Notes: generated by a model from the letters alone, not told the origin. DNA of 64,000 nt from Pseudomonas graminis (GCF_900111735.1 NZ_FOHW01000002.1:240781-304780); one strand, 5' to 3'; counted from the first letter of the stretch, positions 26,050 through 36,248 are shown. Numbers and translations: made by a program.

Positions 26050-26628
26050 TCACTGCGGCTTTTTCGCAGGCTCCCACAAAATCTCTGCAACGCCCTCACG
26101 TCGGGCAATGATCCGTGCCGCGACAAACAGCAAATCCGACAGCCTATTGATGTACGCCAGCCCGACACCGGCCAGTGGCTCGACCGCGTTGAGGTGCTGA
26201 CAACGCCGCTCTGCCGTGCGCGCCAGGCTTCGGCACACGTGGGCCTGTGCAATCAGCGTCGAGCCGCCCGGCAAGATGAAATTCTCCAGCGGCCCCAGCT
26301 CTTCATTCCAGTGATCGATGGCCGTTTCCAGGCGCTCGATCTCGGCCGCATTCAACGCCTGGTATTCCGGCATCGCCAGCTCGCCGCCCAGGTCGAATAA
26401 CCGATGCTGACAGGGCGCCAATACGTCGATGACCTCCTGCAGCGCCGGCTGAGTCGCCACTGCTGCCGTAAGGCCGGCCAGCAACACGCCGACCTGACTG
26501 TTCAGCGAATCAACTTCCCCGATGGCCTCAACCCGCGGGTGATCTTTCGGCACCCGACGGCCGTCGCCCAAACCCGTCTCGCCGGTGTCACCCGTGCGCG
26601 TGTAAATTTTCGACAAGCGAAATCCCAT
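26050..26628 (-). CDS. PduO-type cob(I)alamin adenosyltransferase
   Basis: This 192-residue protein has the PduO N-terminal ATP-binding motif KIYTRTGDTGETGLGDG, the IGEVDSLNSQVG helix, and the C-terminal CRSLARTAERRCQHL and YINRLSDLLFVAARI motifs. It transfers the adenosyl group of ATP to cob(I)alamin, making coenzyme B12. The ATG at 26628 has GGGAG upstream and gives the family start MGFRLSKIYTRTGD. It lies four bases after the sensor-kinase stop codon and is probably cotranscribed with it. Confidence 0.93.
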   Translation of the reverse strand: MGFRLSKIYTRTGDTGETGLGDGRRVPKDHPRVEAIGEVDSLNSQVGVLLAGLTAAVATQPALQEVIDVLAPCQHRLFDLGGELAMPEYQALNAAEIERLETAIDHWNEELGPLENFILPGGSTLIAQAHVCRSLARTAERRCQHLNAVEPLAGVGLAYINRLSDLLFVAARIIARREGVAEILWEPAKKPQ

Positions 26629-26632
26629 GGCT

Positions 26633-28681
26633 CTACTCCCGGTCGTTCTGACCAATGACCTGTGGTGCAGGCATATCTATCGAATTGTCCACCAGCGGCA
26701 GACGCAAAGTGAAACAGGTTCCCTGGCCGAGGGTGGAATGCACTTCCATCTGGCCTTTGTGGTTGTTGGTGATGATGAAATACGACACTGACAAACCGAG
26801 GCCTGTGCCCTGGCCGATTTCCTTGGTGGTGAAGAACGGCTCGAAGGTGCGCTTGCGTACGCTTTCCGGCATGCCGATGCCGTTGTCCTCGACCTGAATC
26901 TCCGCCCATGGCGGGTTCAGGCGCGTGCGCAAAATGATGCGCCCCGGCTCGCTGGCGTTCTCGCGCTGGTGAATGGCCTGAGCGGCGTTCTTCAGCAGGT
27001 TGAGAAGCACTTGCTCCAGTTCGTTGGCCGTCGCAGGCACCGGACCCAGGCCAGGATCGAACTGGCGAATGATGTTCTGGCCCTTGAAGTCGAAGCCGAT
27101 GGTGAGGTCGAAGTCGTTGCTGGCGATCTCCACCGCCTGATCGATCAGTGCCGGCAGATCACAGGGCGCCAACTGACGGTTGCTGCGTCGGCTGAAGCTG
27201 AGCATATGGCTGACGATCTTCGCCGCACGCGCTCCGGCTGACTGAATGCCGTCAAGCAACTGTGGCACTTCCCGGGCGATCAGGTATTGATTCACCGCCG
27301 CCAGCTGAATGCCTTCCTGCTCGGCCTGTTCCAGATTCTTCGGCAAATCGGGCGACAGCCGACGGCGGATGTTCTGCACGTTGTGCATGATCGCGCCGAG
27401 GGGGTTGTTGATCTCATGGGCCATGCCGGCGGCGAGCCCACCCACCGAGAGCATTTTCTCCGACTGGACCATCATTTCCTCCAGCGACAGGCGCTGGGTG
27501 ATGTCATCGATGCGGATTACCGCGCCACGGCCGGCATCGCCGGTAAGGGGGTAGAAGGTGAGGGCGTAATGACGCGACTCCTCGCCCTTGACCCAGGTCA
27601 CCCGCTCGATCTTGGTGACGGTATGCCGCTCGACGGTCTGTTTGATCTGCGGCAAAAACGCTCGCATCGGCGGGAACGCCGAGTAGATGGGCTGGTTGAG
27701 CGCTTCGTCCAGCGGCGTGCCGGACAGGGCGCCGGCTTCCTGATTCCACTGGGTGACGTACAGCTGCTCATCCAGAGCGATCAGCGCCGACGGCATGGAG
27801 TCGATGATGCTGTTGAGGTAGTTCTGAAACCCTGTGAGCTTCTTCTCGATCTTGCTGCGGACCTGGACTTCCAGCTCCAGCTTGCGGTTGGTGTGGCGAG
27901 TTTCTTCCGCCAGGCCCTGGGCCTGATCGTAGGCTTCCTGAGAGTCATCGCGGGCGCGTCTGAGTTGCTGCTCACGGGCTTCCATACGCGAGAGCATTGT
28001 GTTGAACGCCTCGGCCAGCGAGCCGATTTCGTCTTTGTTGCCGGGCGTCGCCCGCAGCGCGTAGTTCTCCTCGCGGGTGACCCGCCGCGACAGGTCTTCC
28101 AACTGATAGATGGGCTCGGTAATAAAACGCCGAATCTGCCGGGCAACACCGGCCCAGAGCAGGATGCTGAAAATCAGGATGCCGAGGCTGGCGGTCAGCG
28201 TGCCGGTGTAGAACGCCGTCGGCAATTCGCTGCTCGCCACCAGCAACAGATGCCCCGGCGCTTGCCCGGCTTTGGGAATGGGGATGACCTGAGTGTTGCG
28301 AAACTCGGTAATGCGCCAGCTCTCCAGATCCCGGTAGTGGTCAGGCATGCGCAGTTTGTCGCCTTGCTGCATCTGCGCCAGACGCGTACCGCTGCTTTCG
28401 TACACCGCCGCCGCTCGCAACGGGCCGTAGTTTTTCAGTTCATTGAGCAGCGCCTGGGCGTTATAGGTCGAGGACAGGGCTTGTTCGGAGAGCCCGGGAT
28501 TGCTGATCAGCCGACCGATCGTTTGCAATGCCTGGGGCGCCATCGCTTCTTGAGAGATGTAATAGGCGGCGCTGATGAAGGTCAGGTTGGCGACTACCAG
28601 CACCGTGGTGAGCAACACGAGCAAGGCGGCCAGGAGTTTTTGACCGACCGGAAGGTTTTCGAGGCGCTGGCGCAATGGCAT
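26633..28681 (-). CDS. Membrane sensor histidine kinase (HAMP-PAS-HisKA-HATPase)
   Basis: This 682-residue kinase has two transmembrane helices (about 12-35 and 158-180) around a periplasmic sensing region. A HAMP domain, a coiled coil, a PAS domain (LNSIIDSMPSALIALDEQLYVTQWN) and a HisKA domain follow, with H422 in GMAHEINNPLGAI. The ATPase domain has the N-box NLLKNAAQAI, DNGIGMP and GQGTGLGLSVSYFI. No response regulator is adjacent, so the partner and signal are unknown. The ATG at 28681 is chosen because the first transmembrane helix follows directly. Confidence 0.9.
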   Translation of the reverse strand: MPLRQRLENLPVGQKLLAALLVLLTTVLVVANLTFISAAYYISQEAMAPQALQTIGRLISNPGLSEQALSSTYNAQALLNELKNYGPLRAAAVYESSGTRLAQMQQGDKLRMPDHYRDLESWRITEFRNTQVIPIPKAGQAPGHLLLVASSELPTAFYTGTLTASLGILIFSILLWAGVARQIRRFITEPIYQLEDLSRRVTREENYALRATPGNKDEIGSLAEAFNTMLSRMEAREQQLRRARDDSQEAYDQAQGLAEETRHTNRKLELEVQVRSKIEKKLTGFQNYLNSIIDSMPSALIALDEQLYVTQWNQEAGALSGTPLDEALNQPIYSAFPPMRAFLPQIKQTVERHTVTKIERVTWVKGEESRHYALTFYPLTGDAGRGAVIRIDDITQRLSLEEMMVQSEKMLSVGGLAAGMAHEINNPLGAIMHNVQNIRRRLSPDLPKNLEQAEQEGIQLAAVNQYLIAREVPQLLDGIQSAGARAAKIVSHMLSFSRRSNRQLAPCDLPALIDQAVEIASNDFDLTIGFDFKGQNIIRQFDPGLGPVPATANELEQVLLNLLKNAAQAIHQRENASEPGRIILRTRLNPPWAEIQVEDNGIGMPESVRKRTFEPFFTTKEIGQGTGLGLSVSYFIITNNHKGQMEVHSTLGQGTCFTLRLPLVDNSIDMPAPQVIGQNDRE

Positions 28682-28743
28682 GGGGCGGGTCACCGGAGTA
28701 AGGAGCGGGCAGGTTAGCGCTGTTCCGCCCGTGAGCAAACCCG

Positions 28744-29727
<984 letters not shown>

Positions 29728-29836
29728 TCACATGAACGTGGGAAAAGTCTCGTTATAATGATCGGGCTTTCATACCGTCAAGTCAGGCGTGCTCCATCCA
29801 CATGTTGAGCCGCGCCGTATCAATTGGAGAATCTAC

Positions 29837-30322
29837 ATGCCCTCGTTCGACGTAGTGTCCGAACTGGATAAACACGAAGTCACGAATGCCGTCGACAACG
29901 CCATCAAAGAGCTGGACCGCCGCTACGACCTCAAAGGCAAAGGCAGCTTCGAGTTCACGGAAAAAGACCTGCTGATCAAGATGACGGCCGAAGAAGGTTT
30001 TCAGCTCGAAGCCATGATCGAGATCCTCAAGCTGGCCCTGGTCAAGCGCAAGATCGATGTGCAGTGCCTGGAACTGAAGGATCCCTTCGCGTCCGGCAAG
30101 GTCATGAAGCAGGAAGCCACCCTCAAGGAAGGCATCGACAAGGAGTTGGCGAAGAAGATTGTCGCCCACATCAAGGAGGCCAAGCTCAAGGTTCAGGCCG
30201 CGATTCAGGGCGAGCAAGTGCGCGTTACCGGCAAGAAGCGTGACGACCTGCAAGAAGCGATTGCTGCGCTGCGTGGTCACGAGTTCGGCATGCCACTGCA
30301 ATTCAACAACTTCCGCGACTGA
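29837..30322 (+). CDS. YajQ family nucleotide-binding protein
   Basis: This 161-residue protein starts [25 protein letters not shown] and matches the YajQ family over its whole length (two ferredoxin-like domains). Family members in Xanthomonas and Pseudomonas bind cyclic di-GMP and affect virulence gene expression; the role here is inferred from the family. The ATG at 29837 follows GGAGA. It is divergent from panE and is followed by an unusual hairpin at 30356. Confidence 0.93.
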   Translation: MPSFDVVSELDKHEVTNAVDNAIKELDRRYDLKGKGSFEFTEKDLLIKMTAEEGFQLEAMIEILKLALVKRKIDVQCLELKDPFASGKVMKQEATLKEGIDKELAKKIVAHIKEAKLKVQAAIQGEQVRVTGKKRDDLQEAIAALRGHEFGMPLQFNNFRD

Positions 30323-30355
30323 TTCCCCCGCGATTTGCTCTGCAATTTCATGTCG

Positions 30356-30382
30356 GCACAGGAACCCGAGGGGTTCCTGTGC
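30356..30382. other. Perfect 12-bp-stem hairpin without T tract, after yajQ
   Basis: GCACAGGAACCC (30356-30367) pairs perfectly with GGGTTCCTGTGC (30371-30382) around a three-base loop. No T run follows on either strand, so it is not a standard intrinsic terminator. It may protect the yajQ mRNA 3' end or act with Rho. Confidence 0.7.
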
Positions 30383-30467
30383 GTCCGAATGCAGGTCTCG
30401 CTGAAATAACGGGCCCACTCGGCACCGTTGCTTCAGCCTTCCATGTCGCGACCCCGAGGAGAAATAG

Positions 30468-31322
30468 ATGGACTTGGATTTAAACGGCCAGGTAGACCAT
30501 CTGGTGAAAGCGTCTCAGGCCTGGATCCCGATGGTCATGCAATACGGCAGCAAGGTGCTGCTCGCAGTGATCGTCCTGCTGGTCGGCTGGTGGCTGATCA
30601 ATAGACTGACTTCCCGGGTGGGTGCGCTGTTGGCGCTGCGCCACGTTGACCTGGCGTTGCAGGGCTTCATCAGCAGCATCACCAACATCATCCTGAAAAT
30701 CCTGCTGATCGTCAGCGTTGCGTCGATGATCGGGGTGGAAACCACTTCATTCGTTGCCGCGATCGGTGCGGCCGGTCTGGCCATTGGCCTGGCGTTGCAG
30801 GGCAGCCTGGCAAACTTTGCCGGCGGCGTGTTGATTCTGCTGTTCCGTCCGTTCCGCATTGGCGACTGGATCGAAGCCCAAGGCGTGTCCGGCACCGTGG
30901 ACGGGATTCAGATCTTCCACACCGTGCTGCGCACCGGCGACAACAAGACGGTGATCCTGCCCAATGGCAACCTGTCCAACGGCATCATCACCAACACCAA
31001 TCGCCAGCCGACGCGCAAGATCACCTTCGACGTGGGCATCGATTACGACGCCGACCTCAAGCAGGCGCTGCAAGTGTTGATGGACATGGCGGATGATCCG
31101 CGCATCTTGCAGGATCCGGCGCCACAGGCGGTGGTCGCGGCACTGGGTGACAGCTCGATTACCGTGTCGCTGCGTGTGTGGACCAAGACCGGTGACTTCG
31201 GTGACGTGTCGAACCGCTTCAACGCTGAAATCCGCGACCGTCTGCGCGCGGCCAACATCGACATCCCGTTCCCGCAGCGGGTGATTCGTGTGGTGCAGGA
31301 CGAGCAGCCCGCAAAGGCATAA
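30468..31322 (+). CDS. mscS: Small-conductance mechanosensitive channel (MscS family)
   Basis: This 284-residue inner-membrane channel has three transmembrane helices. The pore-lining third helix is Gly/Ala rich (FVAAIGAAGLAIGLALQGSLANFAGGVLILLFRPFRIGDWIE). The cytoplasmic beta domain includes PNGNLSNGIITNTNRQPTRK. The channel opens under membrane tension to release solutes on hypo-osmotic shock. The length equals that of E. coli MscS. A ribosome binding site GAGGAG precedes the ATG, and a terminator follows. Confidence 0.95.
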   Translation: MDLDLNGQVDHLVKASQAWIPMVMQYGSKVLLAVIVLLVGWWLINRLTSRVGALLALRHVDLALQGFISSITNIILKILLIVSVASMIGVETTSFVAAIGAAGLAIGLALQGSLANFAGGVLILLFRPFRIGDWIEAQGVSGTVDGIQIFHTVLRTGDNKTVILPNGNLSNGIITNTNRQPTRKITFDVGIDYDADLKQALQVLMDMADDPRILQDPAPQAVVAALGDSSITVSLRVWTKTGDFGDVSNRFNAEIRDRLRAANIDIPFPQRVIRVVQDEQPAKA

Positions 31323-31340
31323 CGCTCGATCGCAGAAAGC

Positions 31341-31378
31341 AAAAAGCCCCGACTCGTGAGAGTGCGGGGCTTTTTTTT
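31341..31378. terminator. Bidirectional-looking terminator after mscS
   Basis: GCCCCGACTC (31346-31355) with GAGTGCGGGGC (31360-31370) forms a GC-rich stem with eight T residues after it and five A residues before it. It can stop mscS transcription, and possibly also read-through from the convergent ampG. Confidence 0.88.
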
Positions 31379-31430
31379 GAGTGGGTGTTGGTGCCTTTGC
31401 ATGATTGAGGCTTGCTTCTGCCCGAAGGGC

Positions 31431-31564
31431 GTAGGAGCGTGGCTTGTCCCGCGATTTGGCGCGCAGCGGCAGTCAATCCGGTGAGTGCGGTGCGTCAGCA
31501 ACGAAGGCCGTTGCAAGCTTTACTACTGCTTCGCAGCCGATCGCGGGACAAGCCACGCTCCTAC
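31431..31564. repeat. REPIN with 25-bp perfect inverted arms
   Basis: The arm at 31431-31455 (starts GTAGGAGCGTGGCTTGTCCC) is the exact reverse complement of the arm at 31540-31564; 84 bases separate them. This is a typical Pseudomonas REP doublet and lies between the convergent mscS and ampG. Confidence 0.9.
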
Positions 31565-31579
31565 AGAGTCGGGTTCGCC

Positions 31580-33145
31580 TTACAGAGTTGAATCCGCAGG
31601 CTTGGCTGGCTCTTCGCCTTCTGCCGCTTCTTCCCGGGCTTCCCGGCGTGCTTCCTGCGCCCAGTGCAGCGCGATCATGAACAACGTCGGCACGCCCATC
31701 AGCGCGGTCGCCAGGAAGAAGTTGTGATACCCCAACTTCTCCACCATGACGCCGGAGTAGCCGCCGATCAGACGCGGCAACAGCAACATGATCGAGCTGA
31801 GCAGCGCGTATTGAGTGGCCGAAAACTTGAGGTTGGTCAGGCTCGACAGGTAGGCCACAAACGCCGACGTCGCAAGACCCGAGCTGAAGTTATCCAGCGA
31901 GATCGTGACGATCAGCATCTTCAGGTTCGGGCCCATGTCGGCCAGCATCAGGAACAGCAGGTTGGTGGCCGCCGACGTGATACCGCCGATGAACAGGATC
32001 GGCAGAATGCCGAAACGCACGATCGCCAGGCCGCCGAACGCCGCGCCGGCCAGCGTCATCACCAGACCGAAAATCTTGCTGACGCTGGCAATCTGATCCT
32101 TGGTGAAGCCCTGGTCGATGTAGAACACGTTCGCCATCACACCCATGACCGTGTCGGACATGCGATAGGTGGCAATCAGCCCCAGCAGCAGAAACGCCTG
32201 CCAGCGATAACGCAGGATGAAATCGTTGATCGGCGTCAGCACCGGCGCCAGGCCGCGGCGGCCCATGGACGACAGGCAGGCCACGGTCAGCAGCGTGTAG
32301 AGGATCGCGCGCAGAAAGGCGCGGTCTTCCATCAGCAGGTCTTTCCAGGTGGTGTCCTGAAACAGCACGCTGGCGAAATCGGTGTTGTACAGCTGAGTGA
32401 ACATGGCTGGCACCGAGACCAGCAGAATGATCAGCACGAACACCGAGGCCAGTTGATGGGCAAAGCCGTAGCGCACGGCCGACAGCTGGGTGCGGATTGG
32501 CACGGACGGTTCGCGCATGATCAGGCTGGTGATCAGCGCGGGCACCATCAGCAGACCGAACAGCACATACGTGCCGGCCCAGGCCGAGTGTTTGTAGGCA
32601 AAGCCGGTGGAGCCGAACCCTTCAGCGAAGTACAACGCGCCGGCGGTGGCGAGCAGGGCGGCGACGCGGTAGCCGGCCATGTAGCTGGCCGCGAGGGTCG
32701 CTTGCTGGCTGTCGCTGGCGACTTCCAGGCGGTAGGCGTCGATAGCGATGTCCTGGGTCGCCGAAGAGAACGCCACCACCACTGCAATCGCGATCAGCCA
32801 CGAGAGGTGCTGCTGCGGATCGCAGAACCCCATACCGATCAGGCCAAGGATGACCAGCGACTGCGAGAGCACCAGCCACGAGCGGCGGCGGCCAAGGCGG
32901 CCCAGGAACGGAAGGCTCCATTGATCGAGCAGCGGCGACCAGACCCATTTAAAGGCATAGGCCAGACCGATCAGGCTGGCGTAGCCAATGGTTTCACGCG
33001 CGACGCCGGCTTCACGCAGCCAGACCGACAGCGTTGAGAACACCAACATGTAAGGCATGCCCGCGGCAAAGCCGAGCAACAGGAGCACAAACGTAGAGGG
33101 GCTGGCATATGCGGCGAGCGCGGCGCGCCAGGTTTTGCGGGGCAT
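31580..33145 (-). CDS. ampG: Muropeptide permease AmpG
   Basis: This 521-residue MFS-type permease has about 14 hydrophobic segments. It imports GlcNAc-anhydroMurNAc peptides for cell-wall recycling, which links wall turnover to AmpC induction. The N-terminus FVLLLLGFAAGMPYMLVFSTLSVWLREAGVARETIGYASLIGLAYAFKW, including the W-S-P-L-L-D-Q motif, is characteristic of AmpG. The length is nearer the Pseudomonas form than the E. coli one (about 490). The C-terminal tail is acidic and Ala/Glu rich. Confidence 0.93.
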   Translation of the reverse strand: MPRKTWRAALAAYASPSTFVLLLLGFAAGMPYMLVFSTLSVWLREAGVARETIGYASLIGLAYAFKWVWSPLLDQWSLPFLGRLGRRRSWLVLSQSLVILGLIGMGFCDPQQHLSWLIAIAVVVAFSSATQDIAIDAYRLEVASDSQQATLAASYMAGYRVAALLATAGALYFAEGFGSTGFAYKHSAWAGTYVLFGLLMVPALITSLIMREPSVPIRTQLSAVRYGFAHQLASVFVLIILLVSVPAMFTQLYNTDFASVLFQDTTWKDLLMEDRAFLRAILYTLLTVACLSSMGRRGLAPVLTPINDFILRYRWQAFLLLGLIATYRMSDTVMGVMANVFYIDQGFTKDQIASVSKIFGLVMTLAGAAFGGLAIVRFGILPILFIGGITSAATNLLFLMLADMGPNLKMLIVTISLDNFSSGLATSAFVAYLSSLTNLKFSATQYALLSSIMLLLPRLIGGYSGVMVEKLGYHNFFLATALMGVPTLFMIALHWAQEARREAREEAAEGEEPAKPADSTL

Positions 33146-33187
33146 GGGCTGGAATCTGCCTCAGGTTACGTAAACAAAGCGCGCACT

Positions 33188-33556
33188 CTAACCGTTGTGC
33201 TCTGTCGGGCGCCAGCCATGACGCTGCATATCCACACGATTGTTACGGATGGTCACGCCCTCGGCACGCAACCGTGCGCGTTGCTCCTCGCCCGACACGG
33301 TTCCGGGCGCCAGGCTGATGCGCCCGCCGGCGCCAATCACGCGATGCCACGGCAGGCTGCTGCCGTCCGGCAACTGGCTCAACGCCCTGCCCACGAAGCG
33401 CGCCGCTCGTCCCAAACCGGCCAGCTCGGCCAGTTGCCCATAACTGACCACTTTGCCTTCCGGTATTTGATGCAGCGTAAGGTATAACGCCGTACGCCGT
33501 GCCTCTGCAGGGGAGAGGCCGGCGGGGTCGTCGTGCGCGGCAGATTGTTCGATCAC
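33188..33556 (-). CDS. Alkyltransferase-like protein (MGMT family, no active cysteine)
   Basis: This 122-residue protein matches the DNA-binding domain of O6-alkylguanine-DNA alkyltransferases (IPEGKVVSYGQLAELAGLGRAARFVGRAL...GSSLPWHRVIGAGGRIS). The active-site motif reads P69-W70-H-R instead of PCHR. The protein therefore cannot accept an alkyl group and belongs to the ATL class, whose members bind alkylated guanine and hand it to nucleotide excision repair. The GTG at 33556 is preferred because of AGGA upstream. It is divergent from the DUF481 gene. Confidence 0.88.
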   Translation of the reverse strand: MIEQSAAHDDPAGLSPAEARRTALYLTLHQIPEGKVVSYGQLAELAGLGRAARFVGRALSQLPDGSSLPWHRVIGAGGRISLAPGTVSGEEQRARLRAEGVTIRNNRVDMQRHGWRPTEHNG

Positions 33557-33716
33557 GCATTCGTTCCTGTAAAAGGGATGAACGGGAATTTTCAATAAGG
33601 AACTAGGGAAGCTTCCTACGGTCAGTGATACCTGTGTCGGCGGTCTGCCGATTGCCAAGACGTTATCCATCCGGATAATGCCCGATTTTCCGCGAACCAG
33701 AGCCTTGCCGTTGCTT

Positions 33717-34724
33717 ATGTTGTCCAGAACCCTGTTGTGCGTTGCTATTGCCAGTGCTTCTACCCCATTGCTCGCCGACACCGTCTGGTTGAAAAACGGT
33801 GACAAGATGACGGGTACCATCAAGTTCTTCGACGGCGGCAAGCTGCTGATCAACACCAAATATGCAGGCGACGTCCCGCTCGACTGGAAGGAAATCAAGA
33901 CGCTGGAAAGTGACCAGCACCTTTTGGTGAAGCAGGACGCCACCACCGGTGAGATCTCCAAATCGCTACAGCCGGCCGAAGACGGCAAGGTCACGCTGGC
34001 CAATGGCGACGCGCCGAAGACCGTGGAGCTGGCGAGCATCCAGCAGATCATGAAGCCCAAGCCGGTGGTCACCGATCTGGTCTGGAAAGGCAATATCGAT
34101 GCAGCACTGGATTTCCAGCGCGCCGAGAACGACACCGACGATTACAACATCGCCTTCAAGACCTCCGCGACCCATGGCCAGTGGCGCCACAACGCCAAGG
34201 GCGAATACAACCGCGAGTCGCAGGACAGCCTGACCACCACCAATAACTGGGATGCCGAATACTCGGTCGACCGGTTCCTCACTGAAAAGTGGTTCTGGGA
34301 CGGGCGCATCACCTACAAGCGCGACACCATTGAAGACCTGTCCCGTCAGCGCACCGTCGGTACCGGTCCGGGTTACCAGTTCTGGGACGATGAATTGGGT
34401 GCGTTCAAAGTGGGCGGCTTGCTGAACCGCACTGATTTTGAATATTCCAACGGCGAGAAGGACAACTTCTACTCCGTGTCCGGCACCTGGGACTACAACC
34501 GCTACCTGATTGGCAAGAAGGTCGAGTTCTTCACCAATGGTGAACTCGGCAAGCCGCTCAGCGGCGTGGCGGACTACAGCCTGGAGACGGAAGTGGGCCT
34601 GCGTTACAAAGTCACTGAATGGGCGTCGCTCAACCTCAAGGCCGAGAAAGACATCATCAGCGGCTCCGACAACGGCGACCTGGACAAGACCCGCTACACC
34701 GCCGGTTTCGGTGTTTCCTGGTAA
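33717..34724 (+). CDS. DUF481 family outer-membrane beta-barrel protein
   Basis: This protein of about 335 residues has a signal peptide (LLCVAIASASTPLLADTVWL, cleavage near residue 21). A short N-terminal domain contains WLKNGDKMTGTI. A C-terminal region follows with alternating aromatic beta strands (YNIAFKTSATHGQWRH, WFWDGRITYKRD, YSVSGTWDYNRYLIGKKVEF), ending in aromatic FGVSW as many outer-membrane barrels do. The function is unknown. The ATG at 33717 starts directly before the signal peptide; an upstream ATG at 33678 is in frame. A terminator-like hairpin is at 34751. Confidence 0.8.
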   Translation: MLSRTLLCVAIASASTPLLADTVWLKNGDKMTGTIKFFDGGKLLINTKYAGDVPLDWKEIKTLESDQHLLVKQDATTGEISKSLQPAEDGKVTLANGDAPKTVELASIQQIMKPKPVVTDLVWKGNIDAALDFQRAENDTDDYNIAFKTSATHGQWRHNAKGEYNRESQDSLTTTNNWDAEYSVDRFLTEKWFWDGRITYKRDTIEDLSRQRTVGTGPGYQFWDDELGAFKVGGLLNRTDFEYSNGEKDNFYSVSGTWDYNRYLIGKKVEFFTNGELGKPLSGVADYSLETEVGLRYKVTEWASLNLKAEKDIISGSDNGDLDKTRYTAGFGVSW

Positions 34725-34750
34725 CAGCCGCATTATCCATGCCTGAGCGT

Positions 34751-34775
34751 GCGCAGATCACACCCTGATCTGCGC
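34751..34775 (+). terminator. Terminator-like hairpin after the DUF481 gene
   Basis: GCGCAGATCA (34751-34760) and TGATCTGCGC (34766-34775) form a perfect 10-bp stem with a five-base loop. The T-rich stretch TTTCTTTTTT comes 13-23 bases later, so it is an imperfect intrinsic terminator. Confidence 0.6.
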
Positions 34776-34860
34776 GCGTCGGCTGGTTTCTTTTTTAAGC
34801 GTTTTTTTACGCGAACTCTCCGCCCAATCGTCACCACCGCTCAATCTGGCACCTGCCGGC

Positions 34861-34873
34861 GATAACGATTATC
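34861..34873. promoter_or_regulatory. Possible Fur box upstream of the HugZ-like gene
   Basis: GATAACGATTATC has GATAA/TTATC arms that match the ends of Fur hexamers. It lies about 70 bases before a gene of a heme-utilisation family, where Fur control would make sense. It covers only part of a 19-bp box, so the call is tentative. Confidence 0.4.
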
Positions 34874-34943
34874 GTGTGGCATGGGTCGCCGTCTGCTTTT
34901 TCGCGTCCCTCGATGCCTTCGTTTTACTGTTCAGGAGCCCCAC

Positions 34944-35675
34944 ATGAGCGCCAGCGCCAACCGGCAAGCACGAGCCTTGCTGCTCAAGGAATACCGTGGC
35001 GTGTTGTCGACCCATTCCAAGTCGATGCCCGGTTATCCGTTTGGCTCGGTGGTGCCTTATTGCCTGGATGAACAAGGCCGTCCGCTGATTCTCATCAGCC
35101 GTATCGCGCAGCACACCCATAACCTGCAGCTTGACGCGAAGTGCTCTTTATTGGTGGGCGAGCGCGGTGCCGAGGATGTGCAAGCGGTGGGGCGCGTGAC
35201 GCTGATGGCCGAGGCCGAGAAGATCAGTGACGAGGCAGAGATTGAAGCAGCGGCTAAGCGTTACTACCGTTATTTCCCGGAATCCGAGAGTTACCACAGC
35301 GCCCACGATTTCGATTTCTGGGTGCTGAAGCCAGTGCGCTATCGCTTTATCGGTGGCTTCGGCGCGATCCACTGGCTGGACGACGCGGCGCTCGCCAATC
35401 CATTTGCCGGCGATGCGGAACTCAGCATGGTCGAGCACATGAATGCTGATCACGCCAAAGCCATCGCCCACTACGTTGAACTGGCCGGTTTGCCCAAGAC
35501 CGAGCCCGCCGCGCTGGTTGGCATCGACAGCGAGGGCATGCATTTGCGCGTGGGGCAAAGTCTGTATTGGTTGGCGTTCCCACAGCCTTGTAATACGCCG
35601 ACACACGTCCGCCAGGCCTTGGTTCAGCTGGCTCACGCTGAAAAATGGCCCACACTTGAACAGGCCGAGGCTTGA
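34944..35675 (+). CDS. HugZ-like pyridoxamine-phosphate-oxidase-fold heme utilisation protein
   Basis: This 243-residue protein has an N-terminal split-barrel flavin/heme-type domain (ARALLLKEYRGVLSTHSKSMPGYPFGSVVPY...LILISRIAQHTHNLQLDAKCSLLVGE). A C-terminal DUF2470 domain follows with MVEHMNADHAKAIAHY. This is the HugZ/HutZ organisation; HugZ degrades heme to release iron in Helicobacter, but heme binding here is not shown. The ATG at 34944 follows CAGGAG. It lies downstream of a possible Fur site. Confidence 0.85.
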   Translation: MSASANRQARALLLKEYRGVLSTHSKSMPGYPFGSVVPYCLDEQGRPLILISRIAQHTHNLQLDAKCSLLVGERGAEDVQAVGRVTLMAEAEKISDEAEIEAAAKRYYRYFPESESYHSAHDFDFWVLKPVRYRFIGGFGAIHWLDDAALANPFAGDAELSMVEHMNADHAKAIAHYVELAGLPKTEPAALVGIDSEGMHLRVGQSLYWLAFPQPCNTPTHVRQALVQLAHAEKWPTLEQAEA

Positions 35676-35741
35676 ATTAACGACTTTGCGACTTCACGTA
35701 AGGTCTACTGGAAGCCTTCTTCCGTCTAGGAACTCACTTTG

Positions 35742-36248
35742 ATGCGCGTTTTTCTTCTGCTTTTATTGCTTTTTCCGGTGCTCGAGCTGTTCGTGCTGGT
35801 GAAAGTCGGGATGTCGATCGGCTTTCTGCCGACCTTCCTGCTCGTCGTTGCCGGGTCGATGCTCGGTGTTTTTGTGGTGCGAGTGGCCGGGGTGGCGACC
35901 GCGCTGAGTGCCCGGCAAAGTCTGGCCCGTGGCGAACTCCCGGCGCAGCAGATGCTCGACGGTCTGATGATGACCATCGGCGGCGGTTTGCTGGTCCTGC
36001 CAGGCTTCATCAGTGACGTGCTGGGCCTGCTGTTCCTGATGCCGTTCTCCCGTCGCCTGATCGTTGGCAAGGTCCGTAACCGCGCCGAAGCCCAGGCCGC
36101 GCGCCAGCGTGCGTTTGCCGAGAACATGCACGCGGCAAATTCCGCAGGTCCCATGCACCCCGGCGCTGCCCGTCCTGAAGCACGTCGCCCTGAAGTCATC
36201 GAGGGTGAGGTGATCGAAGGCGAATTCGAGCCACTGGATAAAAAGTGA
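35742..36248 (+). CDS. fxsA: FxsA family membrane protein
   Basis: This 168-residue protein has hydrophobic segments at residues 1-45 (LLLLLLFPVLELFVLVKVGMSIGFLPTFLLVVAGSMLG) and 75-105. The conserved middle is LPAQQMLDGLMMTIGGGLLVLPGFISDVLGLLFLMPFSR. The C-terminal tail is cytoplasmic, with IEGEVIEGEFEPLDK. FxsA in E. coli lessens phage T7 exclusion by F plasmids, and its cellular role is otherwise unknown. It precedes groES, as in E. coli, but has its own transcription unit. Confidence 0.9.
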   Translation: MRVFLLLLLLFPVLELFVLVKVGMSIGFLPTFLLVVAGSMLGVFVVRVAGVATALSARQSLARGELPAQQMLDGLMMTIGGGLLVLPGFISDVLGLLFLMPFSRRLIVGKVRNRAEAQAARQRAFAENMHAANSAGPMHPGAARPEARRPEVIEGEVIEGEFEPLDKK

